A stretch of 64,000 bases of DNA, taken from contig NZ_SDOZ01000002.1 in assembly GCF_004134775.1 (NCBI RefSeq), positions 303,739-367,738 of the forward strand, written 5' to 3'. A program made the translations under genes and the position numbers. Source of the DNA: Candidatus Borkfalkia ceftriaxoniphila. Its GTDB lineage: Bacteria; Bacillota; Clostridia; Christensenellales; Borkfalkiaceae. Position 1 is the first letter of the stretch. Each line of letters opens with the position of its first letter. Positions 1 through 11,200 of this stretch are shown one piece after another. The notes beneath the pieces are model-generated. The model was not told where the DNA came from and did not search any database. It saw only the letters and a list, made by a program, of their open reading frames with translations.

Positions 1-48
1 ACAAGGTCAGGAGCAAAGAAAATATTTTATTTTTCATCGATTCCCTCG

Positions 49-2976
49 TTATTTTTTACCGATGTTGTTCTTCAATTTTTCCCAAAAAACTTTCGGCTCG
101 AAAATGAAAAAATACAGAGCGCGTTTCCACCGAGGCGTATTGCGGATCTCTTTGGGAACACCGTTCCCGTTGTCTATCTCATGTCCGCCGCTCTGATATA
201 TCTTTTCGAGCGTATCGTTCCAGATCTTTAACCCGCCGAGGCTGTGTCCCTCGCCCAAGTCGTCCTCACATTCCAACTTTGCAAACATCCGTCTGTCAAA
301 ATCACGTGAATAATGCAGATAATATTCAAACGGTTTGGATAGATCCTCGTTCCTGCAATATAATTCCAAAACCGACGTTCCGAATATATTTTTTAAATCG
401 GAAACGAATTCCAATGCGCTTTCCTGCATGGTCTTCGTAGCAAACCAAGTGATCTCATCGATATGATACTCCTCGTCTATCAACTGCAAGCCGCCGCTTT
501 TTTCCATATAGCCGACAGTCGAGGGACACATCTCCGACAAAAAATGCTCGCGAATCACGCCCGTTACATTGGGTTTATAATGATAGAAAGTTTCGTTTTC
601 AAAGGGGGTGAACGCCTGCCTTCGGTAAACGGAATCATTATTCGTATGGATATAATAAGATTTGATCTGAAACCCCAATAATTGTTGAAGGGCCGATTCT
701 ATCCGCCCCGAATAGCCGATATCGAAAATGACGTCTTGTTCCGCAATAATATTTTGAAAATATTGCGAAAGCAGCGTATGATAGGAATCAAAGTCGGCGT
801 CGGACAAGTATTCGTCGTAAAACTTTACGATATAGCGCGCGAACGTCTCCCGATTTCCGAAAGCAGTCTGACAGAAATTTTTGTTCGAGCAACGAAAGTT
901 TTCATATTTTTTTCGGGAGTTATCCGTCAAAACAGGTTGAAACATCGCAAATATAGAATCCGGAGACTGCTTGCCGATATTCGTTTTTTCGGCAAGCGAT
1001 TGCATATCGCTTACATTTTTTATATCTGCAATCGCGAATGCCTTTCTGGAAACGCGAATATAATTGCTTTCGGGAACGCCGTCCGCGTCCTGCGCTAAAA
1101 TATCGTATGCCTTTTGTATCAAATACCCGTCCCGCGCGGCAAAATGTACTTTTCGGATACCCTTATTGCGCACTTTACCGATCAGCCACCTTGCAACGGC
1201 GAAAATATGCGTTCCCAACAAGTAATATCCGATCAGGCGCGGATCTCCGTTCAGATCGCTGTGCTCATGAAAACTTTGAAACGGATTGTCGAATAGTTTA
1301 TTTGCAATGACCGCATTGACGCAACGCAGTCCCGTACAGCCGCGATATACTTGCTCCATATCCGTATAACGGTCGGCGGTTTTATAAATTTTCGCAAAAG
1401 AGTTCCCCGTATACACGGAAGGATTTCTCCCTTGAAACAGTTCAATGGTAGACGGGCAATGAAACGAAGAAATTCCCGCCTTTTCCGATAATTCGATATC
1501 AAAACAGGCGTCGTCGCCGATATGTAGGATCTGATTTGCCCGAATACCGCTGCTTTTATAAAAATCCAGTATCGCGGCAAATTTATCGGGGAACGCGTCC
1601 GGATCGAGTTCATGCGAAAGGAATAGGCGGTCGTATCCCGAAATACCGCATCGACGCAATATTTTTTCGATACATTCGCGGGGAAGATAAGATTCGCTTG
1701 CAAGCACGATCTTTTTACCTGTTTTTTTGGCCAGTTCGAACAATTCGACGAGAAATTTCCTCGGATAGCCGAAGCTGATCTCGTTTTCCAGTTCGAGCGC
1801 TTGAATCGTTTGTAATTTTTCCCTGTCGTAACCGTAATTACGCGCCAGAGCATCATAAATATCGTTTAAATTAACGAATTTGGTTTTACCGTAAGATATA
1901 CGGCAAAACTCTTCGGCAGATCTCCGCTGTTCGGAAAAATCGGCAAACGAATTCAATTCAAACATACGTTGAAAAGGGACGTTCAACAATGTAAAGATAT
2001 CCGAAGGCGGAACAAATGGACGGACGACGAGAGTATCGAATATATTGAAACTTATGATCTTATATTGTCCGGAATAAATTTTCCGCAACAGATTTTTATA
2101 AGCGTCGTCGCCCGATTTTTCCTGCGTCTGGATCGAACGAAACCAGCCAACCGCTGAATCGGATTCTTCCGCCGAAACGCAATTTCCCAACATCAGCGAT
2201 ACGTCCTCACTGTATCGGTCTAAAAGGCGATGCCTGTTTAAAATTTCGCGCACAATGCCGAAAGTCTGACCGAAGTCATGGTCTTTCTTCCCTTGCCGCA
2301 CATTCTCGTAATAATACTGTCCATGTAAATTTGCTGCGTGTTTGGCGTTACAAAACAGCGAAACGGAAAAAGCCAAATCGGACGCGGCGCATTTTTTCCA
2401 AGCATATTCCGATTCGAAATCAAAATCCTTTCGGCAAAGTTCCCATAAATCAAGGCGGATCAGTTTATTCCAAAAAGAATGATACGAAGAACATAAACCG
2501 TGCAATTTCATAAACTCGTCGAGCAAGGCATTGCCATCGCAATCGATATCTTGAACGCGCACGGGATCCAGATTGTAATACGATGCGCTTTTGCCTTTAC
2601 GGAATTGCCTTAAGTCCCCGAAAACCAAATCCGAATCGGTTCGCAAAGCCTGATCGACCAATCCGCCTATCCAATTTTGCGTTACGGTATCCCCGCTGTT
2701 GACAAATAAACAATATTCTCCTTTCGCCTTCCCGCAGACCTCAGTCAGCCTTTTTCCGATATTTAGCGAGGTGGTGATCGAAAGTATTTCGATTCGATTT
2801 GTTTTCGCCGCCGCTTTTTGTAAAAACCTCTTTGCAGTTTTATATTTTTGATCGACAAGACATATGACTTGAAAATTCTGATCGAACTGCGCAAACAGAC
2901 TTTTCAAAGTCATTTTTATATCCTTGACCGAGCGGCGACATTTCACGATCACACAAACTTTTTTTACCCAAGACAT
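49..2976 (-). CDS. GT2 glycosyltransferase fused to a HAD-like module (COG5610 type)
   Basis: The 975-residue protein is probably a cytoplasmic or membrane-associated enzyme that adds a sugar to a surface glycopolymer. Residues about 5-230 resemble a family 2 GT-A glycosyltransferase, with VNSGD at 92-96 where the metal/nucleotide-binding DxD normally sits. Residues about 305-530 are a HAD-like module and the C-terminal part has the FAARDGY and FDIGYSGR motifs that accompany it in this family. It is a paralogue of the gene at 4621-7656 with the same architecture. The HAD motif I reads FNIFDTL: the first Asp, the expected nucleophile, is Asn311, and the motif II region reads ASES instead of ISDM, so phosphatase activity is doubtful. 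The start is the ATG preceded by AAGGAGATGTAA. It is the last gene of the surface-polymer operon; no terminator is visible in bases 1-48. Confidence 0.85.
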   Translation of the reverse strand: MSWVKKVCVIVKCRRSVKDIKMTLKSLFAQFDQNFQVICLVDQKYKTAKRFLQKAAAKTNRIEILSITTSLNIGKRLTEVCGKAKGEYCLFVNSGDTVTQNWIGGLVDQALRTDSDLVFGDLRQFRKGKSASYYNLDPVRVQDIDCDGNALLDEFMKLHGLCSSYHSFWNKLIRLDLWELCRKDFDFESEYAWKKCAASDLAFSVSLFCNAKHAANLHGQYYYENVRQGKKDHDFGQTFGIVREILNRHRLLDRYSEDVSLMLGNCVSAEESDSAVGWFRSIQTQEKSGDDAYKNLLRKIYSGQYKIISFNIFDTLVVRPFVPPSDIFTLLNVPFQRMFELNSFADFSEQRRSAEEFCRISYGKTKFVNLNDIYDALARNYGYDREKLQTIQALELENEISFGYPRKFLVELFELAKKTGKKIVLASESYLPRECIEKILRRCGISGYDRLFLSHELDPDAFPDKFAAILDFYKSSGIRANQILHIGDDACFDIELSEKAGISSFHCPSTIELFQGRNPSVYTGNSFAKIYKTADRYTDMEQVYRGCTGLRCVNAVIANKLFDNPFQSFHEHSDLNGDPRLIGYYLLGTHIFAVARWLIGKVRNKGIRKVHFAARDGYLIQKAYDILAQDADGVPESNYIRVSRKAFAIADIKNVSDMQSLAEKTNIGKQSPDSIFAMFQPVLTDNSRKKYENFRCSNKNFCQTAFGNRETFARYIVKFYDEYLSDADFDSYHTLLSQYFQNIIAEQDVIFDIGYSGRIESALQQLLGFQIKSYYIHTNNDSVYRRQAFTPFENETFYHYKPNVTGVIREHFLSEMCPSTVGYMEKSGGLQLIDEEYHIDEITWFATKTMQESALEFVSDLKNIFGTSVLELYCRNEDLSKPFEYYLHYSRDFDRRMFAKLECEDDLGEGHSLGGLKIWNDTLEKIYQSGGHEIDNGNGVPKEIRNTPRWKRALYFFIFEPKVFWEKLKNNIGKK

Positions 2977-3025
2977 TTACATCTCCTTACCGCTTGATTT
3001 CATTTATCCCCATTTGTTTCATGTA

Positions 3026-4624
3026 CTATACGAACTCGTAATTTTGCAAAGCCGACATCAATTCGGACATTTTTTGTTGCGTTTCAGCTGACATTCTCGC
3101 GGTATGCCTGTGCGATACGATATCGTTCGGCAATGTATATGGCGCAACGTAATTTCGAATAAGAACTTCTTCGGCGTTGCAAAAAACAGGATGCTCCGTT
3201 CCGTTGAAATTTTCCAGCGAAAACGGAGTTATTTCGCTCAACGAAAAGACTTGCTGCCAGTCGAATAAAAAGACGTTGTCAAAACCGTAAACGATTTTAT
3301 CGGTCTTTTTTTCGCTCAGATGAATTTTTTTATAAGCGATTTTACGGTATTTGTCGAACAAATTATTGATTTTAACCAAATGGTTTTCGGGAATTTTAAA
3401 ACAGACATGATAGCCGCAACCCAGTTCCTCCTGCAATTTTCTGAAATCGGTAACCAAGTCGTGCTTTAAACCCTTGAAAGATTCCCAGATAACCGAACTA
3501 TCTCCCTGACAATAATCAAAGGGGAATATATCCACATAGGCGGGCAGATCGCTGTTTTTAAAGCGGAATTTATAGACCCGATCCCCCCATTCCGTATTGT
3601 ACAATATATCTATACTGAAATTGCCGTCGTTTTGCAAATACCTGATTATTTTATGCAGGTCTTCACGCATGACGCCGATATCGATGTCGTCGTCCCAGGG
3701 AATAAAAGCGTTATGCCGTTTTGCCCCCAACAGCGTCCCGTAATACAGCCAATAGTCGATATGCAATCGCTGACAAAGTTTTTTCAGTTTCGTCAATAAA
3801 AAGTCGCTTCCCCGCTGTGTATATGCAACGGGTCCGGTCGCCTTATCAACTCCCCTAAAAAAGAATTTACGGTCTTCGAGCGTTGCGTTTTCGTTCCCTT
3901 GAAACAATTCGTTGAAAAGATCGATCGCGCGCCGATTGATGATATCCAAACCGTGCGTAGTTACTGGATAATCGGCAAGAGACGCGATGTAACCTTTTAA
4001 GATTTGTTTGTTTTTAAAAAAATGTTTGGCATAGTCGGACGATTGTAAAATCCTGTATTGAAAAACATTGATGCTTTGAAAATACAAATTTAAGTTTGCG
4101 TCGCCAAATTCCACCGTGTCGGTTACTACCCGTAATTTTTCTTTCGTTTGAACGTCTTTAGTATAAAAGGCGCAAAAAAGCACGCGCGATTCAATCGCGG
4201 TCTTGACCGTAAGCATAAAAATCACGAGGTTTTTGCAAAGTTCATCGTCGAAAAGCGAACAATCGTACAGCAGCGAATCGTTCATCAGGAAAAAGATCTG
4301 ATTATCATTGCTGTCCGCGAGCGCGATTTCTATTCGGCTGTCGGAAACTTTTTGCAAGGACGGCATGTTCCCCAGGATCATCAACCCGTCTTCATCAAAA
4401 TCTTTCGGGTCTACCCATCGGCTGTTTTTTACGATTTCCTGCTCTTGAAAGCGAAAAACATATTCGCGCACCAATTTATTATTGATTTCAAAATGCCTTT
4501 GACAATGTATGGGGATTCTGGCGATTTTCAATATGTCCGTATATACATATAATTTCACGACGTCGTCGATCGAAATCGAATACTCTTCCAAATCGATGAG
4601 TCCTCTATATAAATTTTCCATCAC
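3026..4624 (-). CDS. LicD-family phosphotransferase
   Basis: LicD proteins transfer phosphorylcholine or a similar sugar/alcohol phosphate from a nucleotide-activated donor onto cell-surface glycans such as teichoic acids. The LicD nucleotidyltransferase-fold core starts near residue 275 and contains GTLLG (296-300) and PWDDDID (309-315), the acidic metal-binding signature of the family. The first 270 residues are an extension I do not recognise, which makes the protein (532 residues) about twice the length of a minimal LicD. Its ATG overlaps the stop of the upstream GT2-HAD gene by 4 bases, so the two are translationally coupled. The acceptor and the transferred group cannot be read from the sequence. 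Confidence 0.85.
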   Translation of the reverse strand: MMENLYRGLIDLEEYSISIDDVVKLYVYTDILKIARIPIHCQRHFEINNKLVREYVFRFQEQEIVKNSRWVDPKDFDEDGLMILGNMPSLQKVSDSRIEIALADSNDNQIFFLMNDSLLYDCSLFDDELCKNLVIFMLTVKTAIESRVLFCAFYTKDVQTKEKLRVVTDTVEFGDANLNLYFQSINVFQYRILQSSDYAKHFFKNKQILKGYIASLADYPVTTHGLDIINRRAIDLFNELFQGNENATLEDRKFFFRGVDKATGPVAYTQRGSDFLLTKLKKLCQRLHIDYWLYYGTLLGAKRHNAFIPWDDDIDIGVMREDLHKIIRYLQNDGNFSIDILYNTEWGDRVYKFRFKNSDLPAYVDIFPFDYCQGDSSVIWESFKGLKHDLVTDFRKLQEELGCGYHVCFKIPENHLVKINNLFDKYRKIAYKKIHLSEKKTDKIVYGFDNVFLFDWQQVFSLSEITPFSLENFNGTEHPVFCNAEEVLIRNYVAPYTLPNDIVSHRHTARMSAETQQKMSELMSALQNYEFV

Positions 4625-7600
4625 TTATCCTGATGTTTCAGTCGCGCTTTGATTTTTTTCCGGAAAGTTTTATTATCAAACAAAAAATAAAACAGGGCGC
4701 GACCGAGTTTCGATTTCGCCCGAAACGTTCTGTCGATATATACGATCCTGTCGGATGCAATATTATCTCTCGTCCAGAACAAAGTTTCGAGGAAACTTTT
4801 CTTTACATACCCGCTGTACATTTTATCTGTTATACAAGTACTATTAAACGTCTGGCAATCCAAAGGAGTGGCGTTCAGAATAAAATTTTCAAACGCCGCG
4901 GAGATATCCTGCGGACGGCACGTAAATAAATGCAGATAATCGGCATACAGAGCCGTAAGATCCTTACAAAAGTTCACCGCGCCTCTATGCATTTCGCGGA
5001 TAGCATACGTCTCGGAATACGCGTCTTTCATTTCATCGAATTCAAAGGACAGCGAATTATCTTTCAAAGAATATCCGATACATGAAGGCGATGAATCCGA
5101 TATGAAAGTTTCACGTAAAATCGCGGAGACAGTCGGGGAAAAATCATAAAAGCAATGGACTTTAAACCCGTTTTTTTCCGCGAGCGCCGTCGTTTCGTAA
5201 CCATTGCCGTGCACGTAAAACACATCGATGGGTTTTTGCGCCAGTTCGGACAGAATCGATTGCAATCTTCCGCTGTATCCGATGTCAAAGGTAGCGCAGT
5301 TTCCCGCGAAAATCGTTTGCATTTTTTTTGAAATGTCGTTTTGATAAGCGCCCGCCTTGTTCAGATCGAGCGAAATTTCCGACATGGCGCTCAAAAAACC
5401 GATAAAGTCATTGATTGTTTCGAAAGGTCGGTCCAAATCGATTCCGTGCTTGCGATACTCCGAAACGTCTTCCACCGAAATTTCTTTGCAAATTTTACGA
5501 AACCAGTTTAAGATTTCCGCGGGCGTATGACATTTATAATCCGTAATGCCTACAAGTTTAAAAACATCCTCGCGGCTGCGGATCATAAACGGATATAAGG
5601 CTTCTCTGGTAGCATAAAAATATGAACTGTTTATGCGAATACCATTCTTTTTTTCCATTGCCGCGGCAATGATATCAAAGGCCTGTTTTACGACGTATCC
5701 GTCCCTTGCCAGGAAATGAACTGTTTCATATCTTTCAGCCAGCGCTTTATCATAGATCCACTTTGCAAGGCCGAAGATATGCATTCCGAGCGCCATATAT
5801 CCTATATAATAGGCGTCCGCATTGTAGAGCGTACGGGAATTGAACGGACGAAAGGGATTATCAAACATATGGTTGGCAACAACGGAAAACATACAACGGA
5901 GAGGCAATTGTTCGATGACTCCCTTGCTGTCTATTTTTTGATTGTTGCCGCAATAAATTTCTTTAAATGAATCTCCCGTATAAAAATCGGAAAATTTATT
6001 CGTGAATACGTCGATCGCTTTGGGAATCCATAATGCTTCGATTCCGTTCGCGTTTGCTTTTTCGATATCCGAATTTTTATTATCTCCGATATGTACGATA
6101 TTATTCGGGGAAATATGCAAGGAATTCAGCACCGATTTAAATAAAGCTCCCGTCGCCTTCAGCTTTTTGTATTCGGAAGAGACAAAGATCCGTTCATAAA
6201 CTTGATATCCGTTCTTGTTGAGGACGGCGGCTACCACTTCTTCGCTCAAATACATATCGGAAATGAATACGACCTTTTTACCTGCACGCAACGCCAAATC
6301 GTAAAGTTCCGCCCCGCAGCGGCGCGCCGAACTGAATTTGATCTCCAATTCGTTTTCCTTAGCCATCAGCCTGCTCGCCAATTCTGTTTCGATTTTGAAG
6401 GTTTCGGTCAAATAATCGTAAATTTCCGCCAGAGTCACATCCTCGCAATTACGATCGGCAGCCTTATGTATTTTCCTGCAATCTTCTTCGGCAATTCGCC
6501 GCATCTCACGAAAATTTTCGGGGATACAGAAATTCTCAGCACATTCTTCGGCAACAAAACGTAATAAATCGTCAGGAGACCATAACGGACGGACGATCAG
6601 CGTATCGAAAATATCGAAACTGATATATTCCGCGCGCGACGTTAAAATATGCTGTTTCATCTGTTCCAGCCGATCATCCCAGGCAGTCGAGATTTCATAA
6701 AAATAAAAACTGTGGGCGGAAGGCATTCGATAAGAACCGCTACCGAAACCTTTCGCGAACAAATTTTTTACGGAACCGTCATTCTGCAAACCCGCCGCAG
6801 CAATATTCCCGGACCATATTATGCGATATTGTTCTTTAAAAGCGGCAAAATCTTCTTCAAACAGCCGATACTCCTCGATCTCTTTGAGAAAATTTTCTAC
6901 AAAATCGAAAACCCGAATAATATCTTCGAGATTTTTAATGATTTTTTCGCGGGGCAATCGTACGCTCGTAGATGCTTCGCTATGCCTGTAATAAAAATAA
7001 CAATCATTATCGCAGAAAGCCAGTTTATCGGAAAACGCGTAAAATACCGATGAAAAAGCGATATCCTCCCCCATGATCAGCGGTTCGCTCATCTTTTCCA
7101 AATAAGGCAGACAGCGTTCGATCATTTTTTTCGAATAAACTTTATTCCAGACAGTATGCCAGATAAAGCACTCTCCGTGTTGTTTGAAAAAAACTCGTAA
7201 CAATTCGGGAGCAATAACAGATTGTTTATCGCTGTTGAATCTGCGGTAATTGTTATAATACGTCATTTGACCGCTTTCGTCGATATTGACCGTATTCCCC
7301 AATACCATATCCGCGTTTTCGTTGACCGCTTTACGGATCAAAGGATAAAACCAATCGCAGGAAATAAAGTCGTCGCTGTCGACAAAAGCGATATACGCCC
7401 CTTTCGCTTGTTTGATACCCGTCATCCGGGCAGCAAACAGCCCCCGATTTTTCTCATGATTTATTATTTTGATCCGACTGTCACCCGCGGCGTATTTCTC
7501 GAGTATAGCGGAACAACCATCGGGACTGGCATCATTCACGCAGATCACTTCCAGATTCCGATAACTTTGGGCAAGTATGCTGTCAAGACACCTTTTCAAC

Positions 7601-7656
7601 CATTTTTCCGTATTATACACGGGAATAATTACCGATAACAACTTATTCCGCTCCAT
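4621..7656 (-). CDS. GT2 glycosyltransferase fused to HAD hydrolase module (COG5610 type)
   Basis: A 1011-residue fusion with an N-terminal GT-A glycosyltransferase (LLSVIIPVYNTEKWL at 6-20, VDSDD at 92-96) and a HAD module from about 340 to 570. HAD motif I is intact (FDIFDTLIV, nucleophile Asp348), motif II is FISDMYLS, a Lys in the KKLKATG segment can serve as motif III, and HIGDNKNSD provides the acidic motif IV. The C-terminal third has the FLARDGY and FDIGYSGR signatures of the same family. It is a full-length paralogue of 49-2976, but with complete catalytic residues, so it is the better candidate for an active bifunctional enzyme. It lies 31 bases after the small lipoprotein gene and overlaps licD by 4 bases. 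The sugar specificity is unknown. Confidence 0.87.
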   Translation of the reverse strand: MERNKLLSVIIPVYNTEKWLKRCLDSILAQSYRNLEVICVNDASPDGCSAILEKYAAGDSRIKIINHEKNRGLFAARMTGIKQAKGAYIAFVDSDDFISCDWFYPLIRKAVNENADMVLGNTVNIDESGQMTYYNNYRRFNSDKQSVIAPELLRVFFKQHGECFIWHTVWNKVYSKKMIERCLPYLEKMSEPLIMGEDIAFSSVFYAFSDKLAFCDNDCYFYYRHSEASTSVRLPREKIIKNLEDIIRVFDFVENFLKEIEEYRLFEEDFAAFKEQYRIIWSGNIAAAGLQNDGSVKNLFAKGFGSGSYRMPSAHSFYFYEISTAWDDRLEQMKQHILTSRAEYISFDIFDTLIVRPLWSPDDLLRFVAEECAENFCIPENFREMRRIAEEDCRKIHKAADRNCEDVTLAEIYDYLTETFKIETELASRLMAKENELEIKFSSARRCGAELYDLALRAGKKVVFISDMYLSEEVVAAVLNKNGYQVYERIFVSSEYKKLKATGALFKSVLNSLHISPNNIVHIGDNKNSDIEKANANGIEALWIPKAIDVFTNKFSDFYTGDSFKEIYCGNNQKIDSKGVIEQLPLRCMFSVVANHMFDNPFRPFNSRTLYNADAYYIGYMALGMHIFGLAKWIYDKALAERYETVHFLARDGYVVKQAFDIIAAAMEKKNGIRINSSYFYATREALYPFMIRSREDVFKLVGITDYKCHTPAEILNWFRKICKEISVEDVSEYRKHGIDLDRPFETINDFIGFLSAMSEISLDLNKAGAYQNDISKKMQTIFAGNCATFDIGYSGRLQSILSELAQKPIDVFYVHGNGYETTALAEKNGFKVHCFYDFSPTVSAILRETFISDSSPSCIGYSLKDNSLSFEFDEMKDAYSETYAIREMHRGAVNFCKDLTALYADYLHLFTCRPQDISAAFENFILNATPLDCQTFNSTCITDKMYSGYVKKSFLETLFWTRDNIASDRIVYIDRTFRAKSKLGRALFYFLFDNKTFRKKIKARLKHQDK

Positions 7657-7687
7657 AGTTTCCTCTCACTCAGATAAGATAGACTTT

Positions 7688-8281
7688 TCAATAACCATAT
7701 TGAAAAGAGATTGCGACGTCGTTTCCGTTGGAAGAAAGATATTCGTAAGACATGGAAACGAACTTACCGTCTTCAACGGATATACGCACGGCTATGTCCC
7801 CTTGAATTTTGTCATCGGTTATATTTAACCGTCCGAAAAATTCTTTCTTTATTTTAGCATTCATGATCAAACTTTGATCCGCTTCTGAATAATCGAGTTC
7901 CGAATAACAAGTATACTCCAACAGCGATCCGAAAGATATTTCGTCCCTGGATACGGAGCGCGGATCTGAAGTAGTTTCTTCGTACATGCCGCTCCCCTCA
8001 CCGATAGGATTTAAAGTAACCGTCTTGATTGTCAACGAGTATCCTTCTTCGACAGAAACATACGACTCCACGACACTGTTTAAAACCAAATCGTCTCTGC
8101 ATACCTGTACTGATTTTACGATTTTTTTCGAGGATGAAACTTTTTGATATGATTGCGAAACCTGTAAAAAATTCTTATCTTTATTCTCTACATGCACATC
8201 TGCACATCCGACAGAAACAAATACAAAAGATACTCCGAGTAAAACAGCCGCTAAAAGAAGTAAAAATTTCTTTTTCATCAT
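7688..8281 (-). CDS. Small lipoprotein of unknown function
   Basis: A 197-residue protein with a classic lipoprotein signal peptide (positively charged MMKKK, a hydrophobic stretch, and a lipobox ending VSVGC with the Cys at about 26). The mature part is mostly predicted beta strand, polar, and carries no motif I recognise. It sits 2 bases after the stop of the 2143-residue surface protein and 31 bases before the glycosyltransferase-HAD gene, so it is co-transcribed with both. A role as an accessory factor for the giant surface protein or for polymer attachment is inference from position only. Confidence 0.7.
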   Translation of the reverse strand: MMKKKFLLLLAAVLLGVSFVFVSVGCADVHVENKDKNFLQVSQSYQKVSSSKKIVKSVQVCRDDLVLNSVVESYVSVEEGYSLTIKTVTLNPIGEGSGMYEETTSDPRSVSRDEISFGSLLEYTCYSELDYSEADQSLIMNAKIKKEFFGRLNITDDKIQGDIAVRISVEDGKFVSMSYEYLSSNGNDVAISFQYGY

Positions 8282-8283
8282 TT

Positions 8284-11200
8284 TTATCTCCTGAAACCAA
8301 ATACGTACGCGAGCGATGCCATAGCTAATAATGCAGCCGAAATCGTTAAAAAAGTATTTGCCACGCTTTCAGCGCTTTCCATATCTTCCTTGCCGCTGTC
8401 GACTAGCGCATTGTAATCGGCAAGCATTTGTCGATACAGTTCAAAACTCATCCCCTCTTCCTGCGCATCATTGATCTCCGATTCGCTAAAATCCTTATAG
8501 AGAGCGTTTACGGCGCTCAATGCCTCGTATTTCTGTGTATACGTACCCTCCTCGAACGCAGAAAGTTGTAAAAGCGCTTCGATCATCTGATTATACTTTT
8601 CCGAATACACCATTTCAAACCGTGCGTTAAAAGTCGTATCCGCAACGATTTTCGTCGAGTCGAATTTTTCTTCTTCGTGATACCACCCCGAAAAAACATA
8701 AGATTTTATGCTATTGCCTTGTTTCTCGGGTGCGGCGGGCGCCTCGATCGATTCTCCTCTATATACCTCCAAAACACCTACGATCTCGCCTTCAAAAGAA
8801 AATTTCACTTGGAAAAGGTTATCCAACATTTCTTTATAGAGGGCATAGTCCAAGCCTTCCGCTTGGGCTTCGTCTCTTTGCGTCTGAGACATTTTCTCGT
8901 ATGCTTCGGTCGCGGCATATAACGCGATTTTTTGTTCTTCGGGCGATTTGCTTTGCGACGCTATCAGCGTATCCAATGCCGCTTTCAGTTCGTCGTAACA
9001 CTCCGCATATACTTTCCGATACCTCGCTTCAAATACCGTATTTTCCGTAACCGCCGTACCTGTTTCAAGTTTGTTTTCACCGTTGTACCAACCGATGAAT
9101 TCGTAAGTATAGATACTGTTTCCACTCTTTTCAGGACCCGCGGGAATTTCGATCGTTTCGCCTTTATACAATTCCGACGACTTGAAAACAATTCCGTTAT
9201 TCGTGAAGCTGACCTCAAAAAGGTTCGCTTTCATTTGTTCATATAATGCGAAAGACATTCCTTCCTTTTGGCAATCTGAAATCTGTTCCGCAGTCAGTTG
9301 TACATAAATTTGTTCCGCCGTGTGAATAGATTTCTTGATCTGATCAAAATTCCCGGCAGAGTCCGCCTCCTGCAATTTTTCGAGAGCCCATACCATGTCT
9401 CCGTAAATTCTTACATATTTTCTGGAATAGGTCGCGGTCAACGTAATATCGGAAGTGACGGGCGTGGAAAAATCAAAAAGTTTTCCCTTGCTGTACCACC
9501 CCAGAAATTCGTAATATTTGATACTGTTGCCATCTTTTACTTTCGCTTCCTCGGGGGTAACCGTACTATTTTCAAAAATTTCTTTTACTGTATACGAAGC
9601 GTCGTCTTGATTGAATCGTACATGATAATATCTGCCCTGCAATACCCCGTTCCCTTGGGAAATAGGATCTCCTGAATTTTGGGCAAAACGATATTTCACG
9701 CCGCCGATCACTTGTTCTCCCGTCGTCAACCAATCCCAACGAATATAATATCTGTTGCCTTCGGCATCGGGATTACCGGTACCGTTTGCTGTCAACCAGC
9801 CGTTTTCGTAGAAATCCCCTAAAATTTTACCTTGTTGATCTGTATAAATGATCATGTAGGAATATGTATCTATATTATCTCTGTAATAAAAGTTGCCGGG
9901 AATCATTTCGCCCGCTTCGTCGTTGACAGGTCCCAGAAGTTTTCCCGAATCGTCAAAATAGAAATATACGGGAATATCGTAATTGCCCATATTGACGGTT
10001 ACGCGTTTTAAACCGCCGCGCACTTTTTCGCCCAATTCATAGGGATAGAAATTCGCGTCATAATGTCCGCCCGTCCAAAGATAATAATAACTACCGTTTA
10101 ATTCCAGCCAGCCTGTAACATAATTTCCGTTCACGTAATATTTATTGCCGTACCACTTCGTTTCGCCCCCGACTACTTTACCGTTATCGAAAATATACGT
10201 AAAATCGCCGAGGTTCTCATCTGTGAGCGTAATTTCTCCCTGTGCGGCGACCCCGTCTTCTCCAAAGTATAAAAGATCCGTTCCGTAATAGAACCAGCCC
10301 GTGTATACATTTCCTTTATCAAACATCATACGGCGTCCCGTAACGGAATCGATGACCATTCCGCTGTAACTATTCGCAACGGGATCGATACTGAAACCGC
10401 AAAGATCGCATCCGAGATAGCCGCTTTTATAAATAAATGTATGGCCGTTGGCGGTACACTCGTCGTCCTTGCCGATGGTGTACGAATCGATCATGACCGC
10501 GGAACCGTTCACCACGTCGTACGCCTGGATCGTAAACGTATTTTCTGTGGCCTGCACCGAAATATACACAGCCGTATATCCGCCGATTTCGGGGCCGGCT
10601 GCTATCAGCGTCTCAAAATTGAAAGACGGGTTGTTTACAGGCTCATAGCCCTTATCGCTGACAGCGCCGCTGACGATATAGACTGCGCCGCTCTCGTCTA
10701 CAATGCCGCCTTTCATGGGTTTCGTGCGCGCGTAAGCATGGTCGTGACCGGAGAACACGACATCGAAACCGCCTTCGTCTACATATTGCGGAACAATCTG
10801 ATTTACATATTCGTTCCCGCCTGCCGAGTTTGTATAATAAGGAGGCTGATGGAGCGTTAAAACTTTCCAAACGGCTTTGCTCTGTTTTGCGTCGGCGGCG
10901 ACTTCCGCGAAAATTTTCGCCATTTCGTTCACATTGTTCGTGACCGAATAATTCACGACCGCAACGTAAGTGTTGCCATACATTACGGAATACCAATCGG
11001 TATCGGGAAGCATGTGGAATGTGGAGGCGATCGAACCGTCGTTATCCCCGTAAAACTCGTGATTGCCGAGAACCTGGATCATATCGGTATTCCCGAAATA
11101 CTCGGAAAACGCGCCCATGATCTCCGACCACATGGAATAGGAATTCGTATTATCCACAAAGTCGCCCGTTTGAATACCGAAATCATAAGAAACGCCGTCC

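Noticed and set aside
1..48. Terminator at the end of the surface-polymer operon
   Set aside because: No hairpin with a T run can be seen in these 48 bases; it may lie beyond the window.
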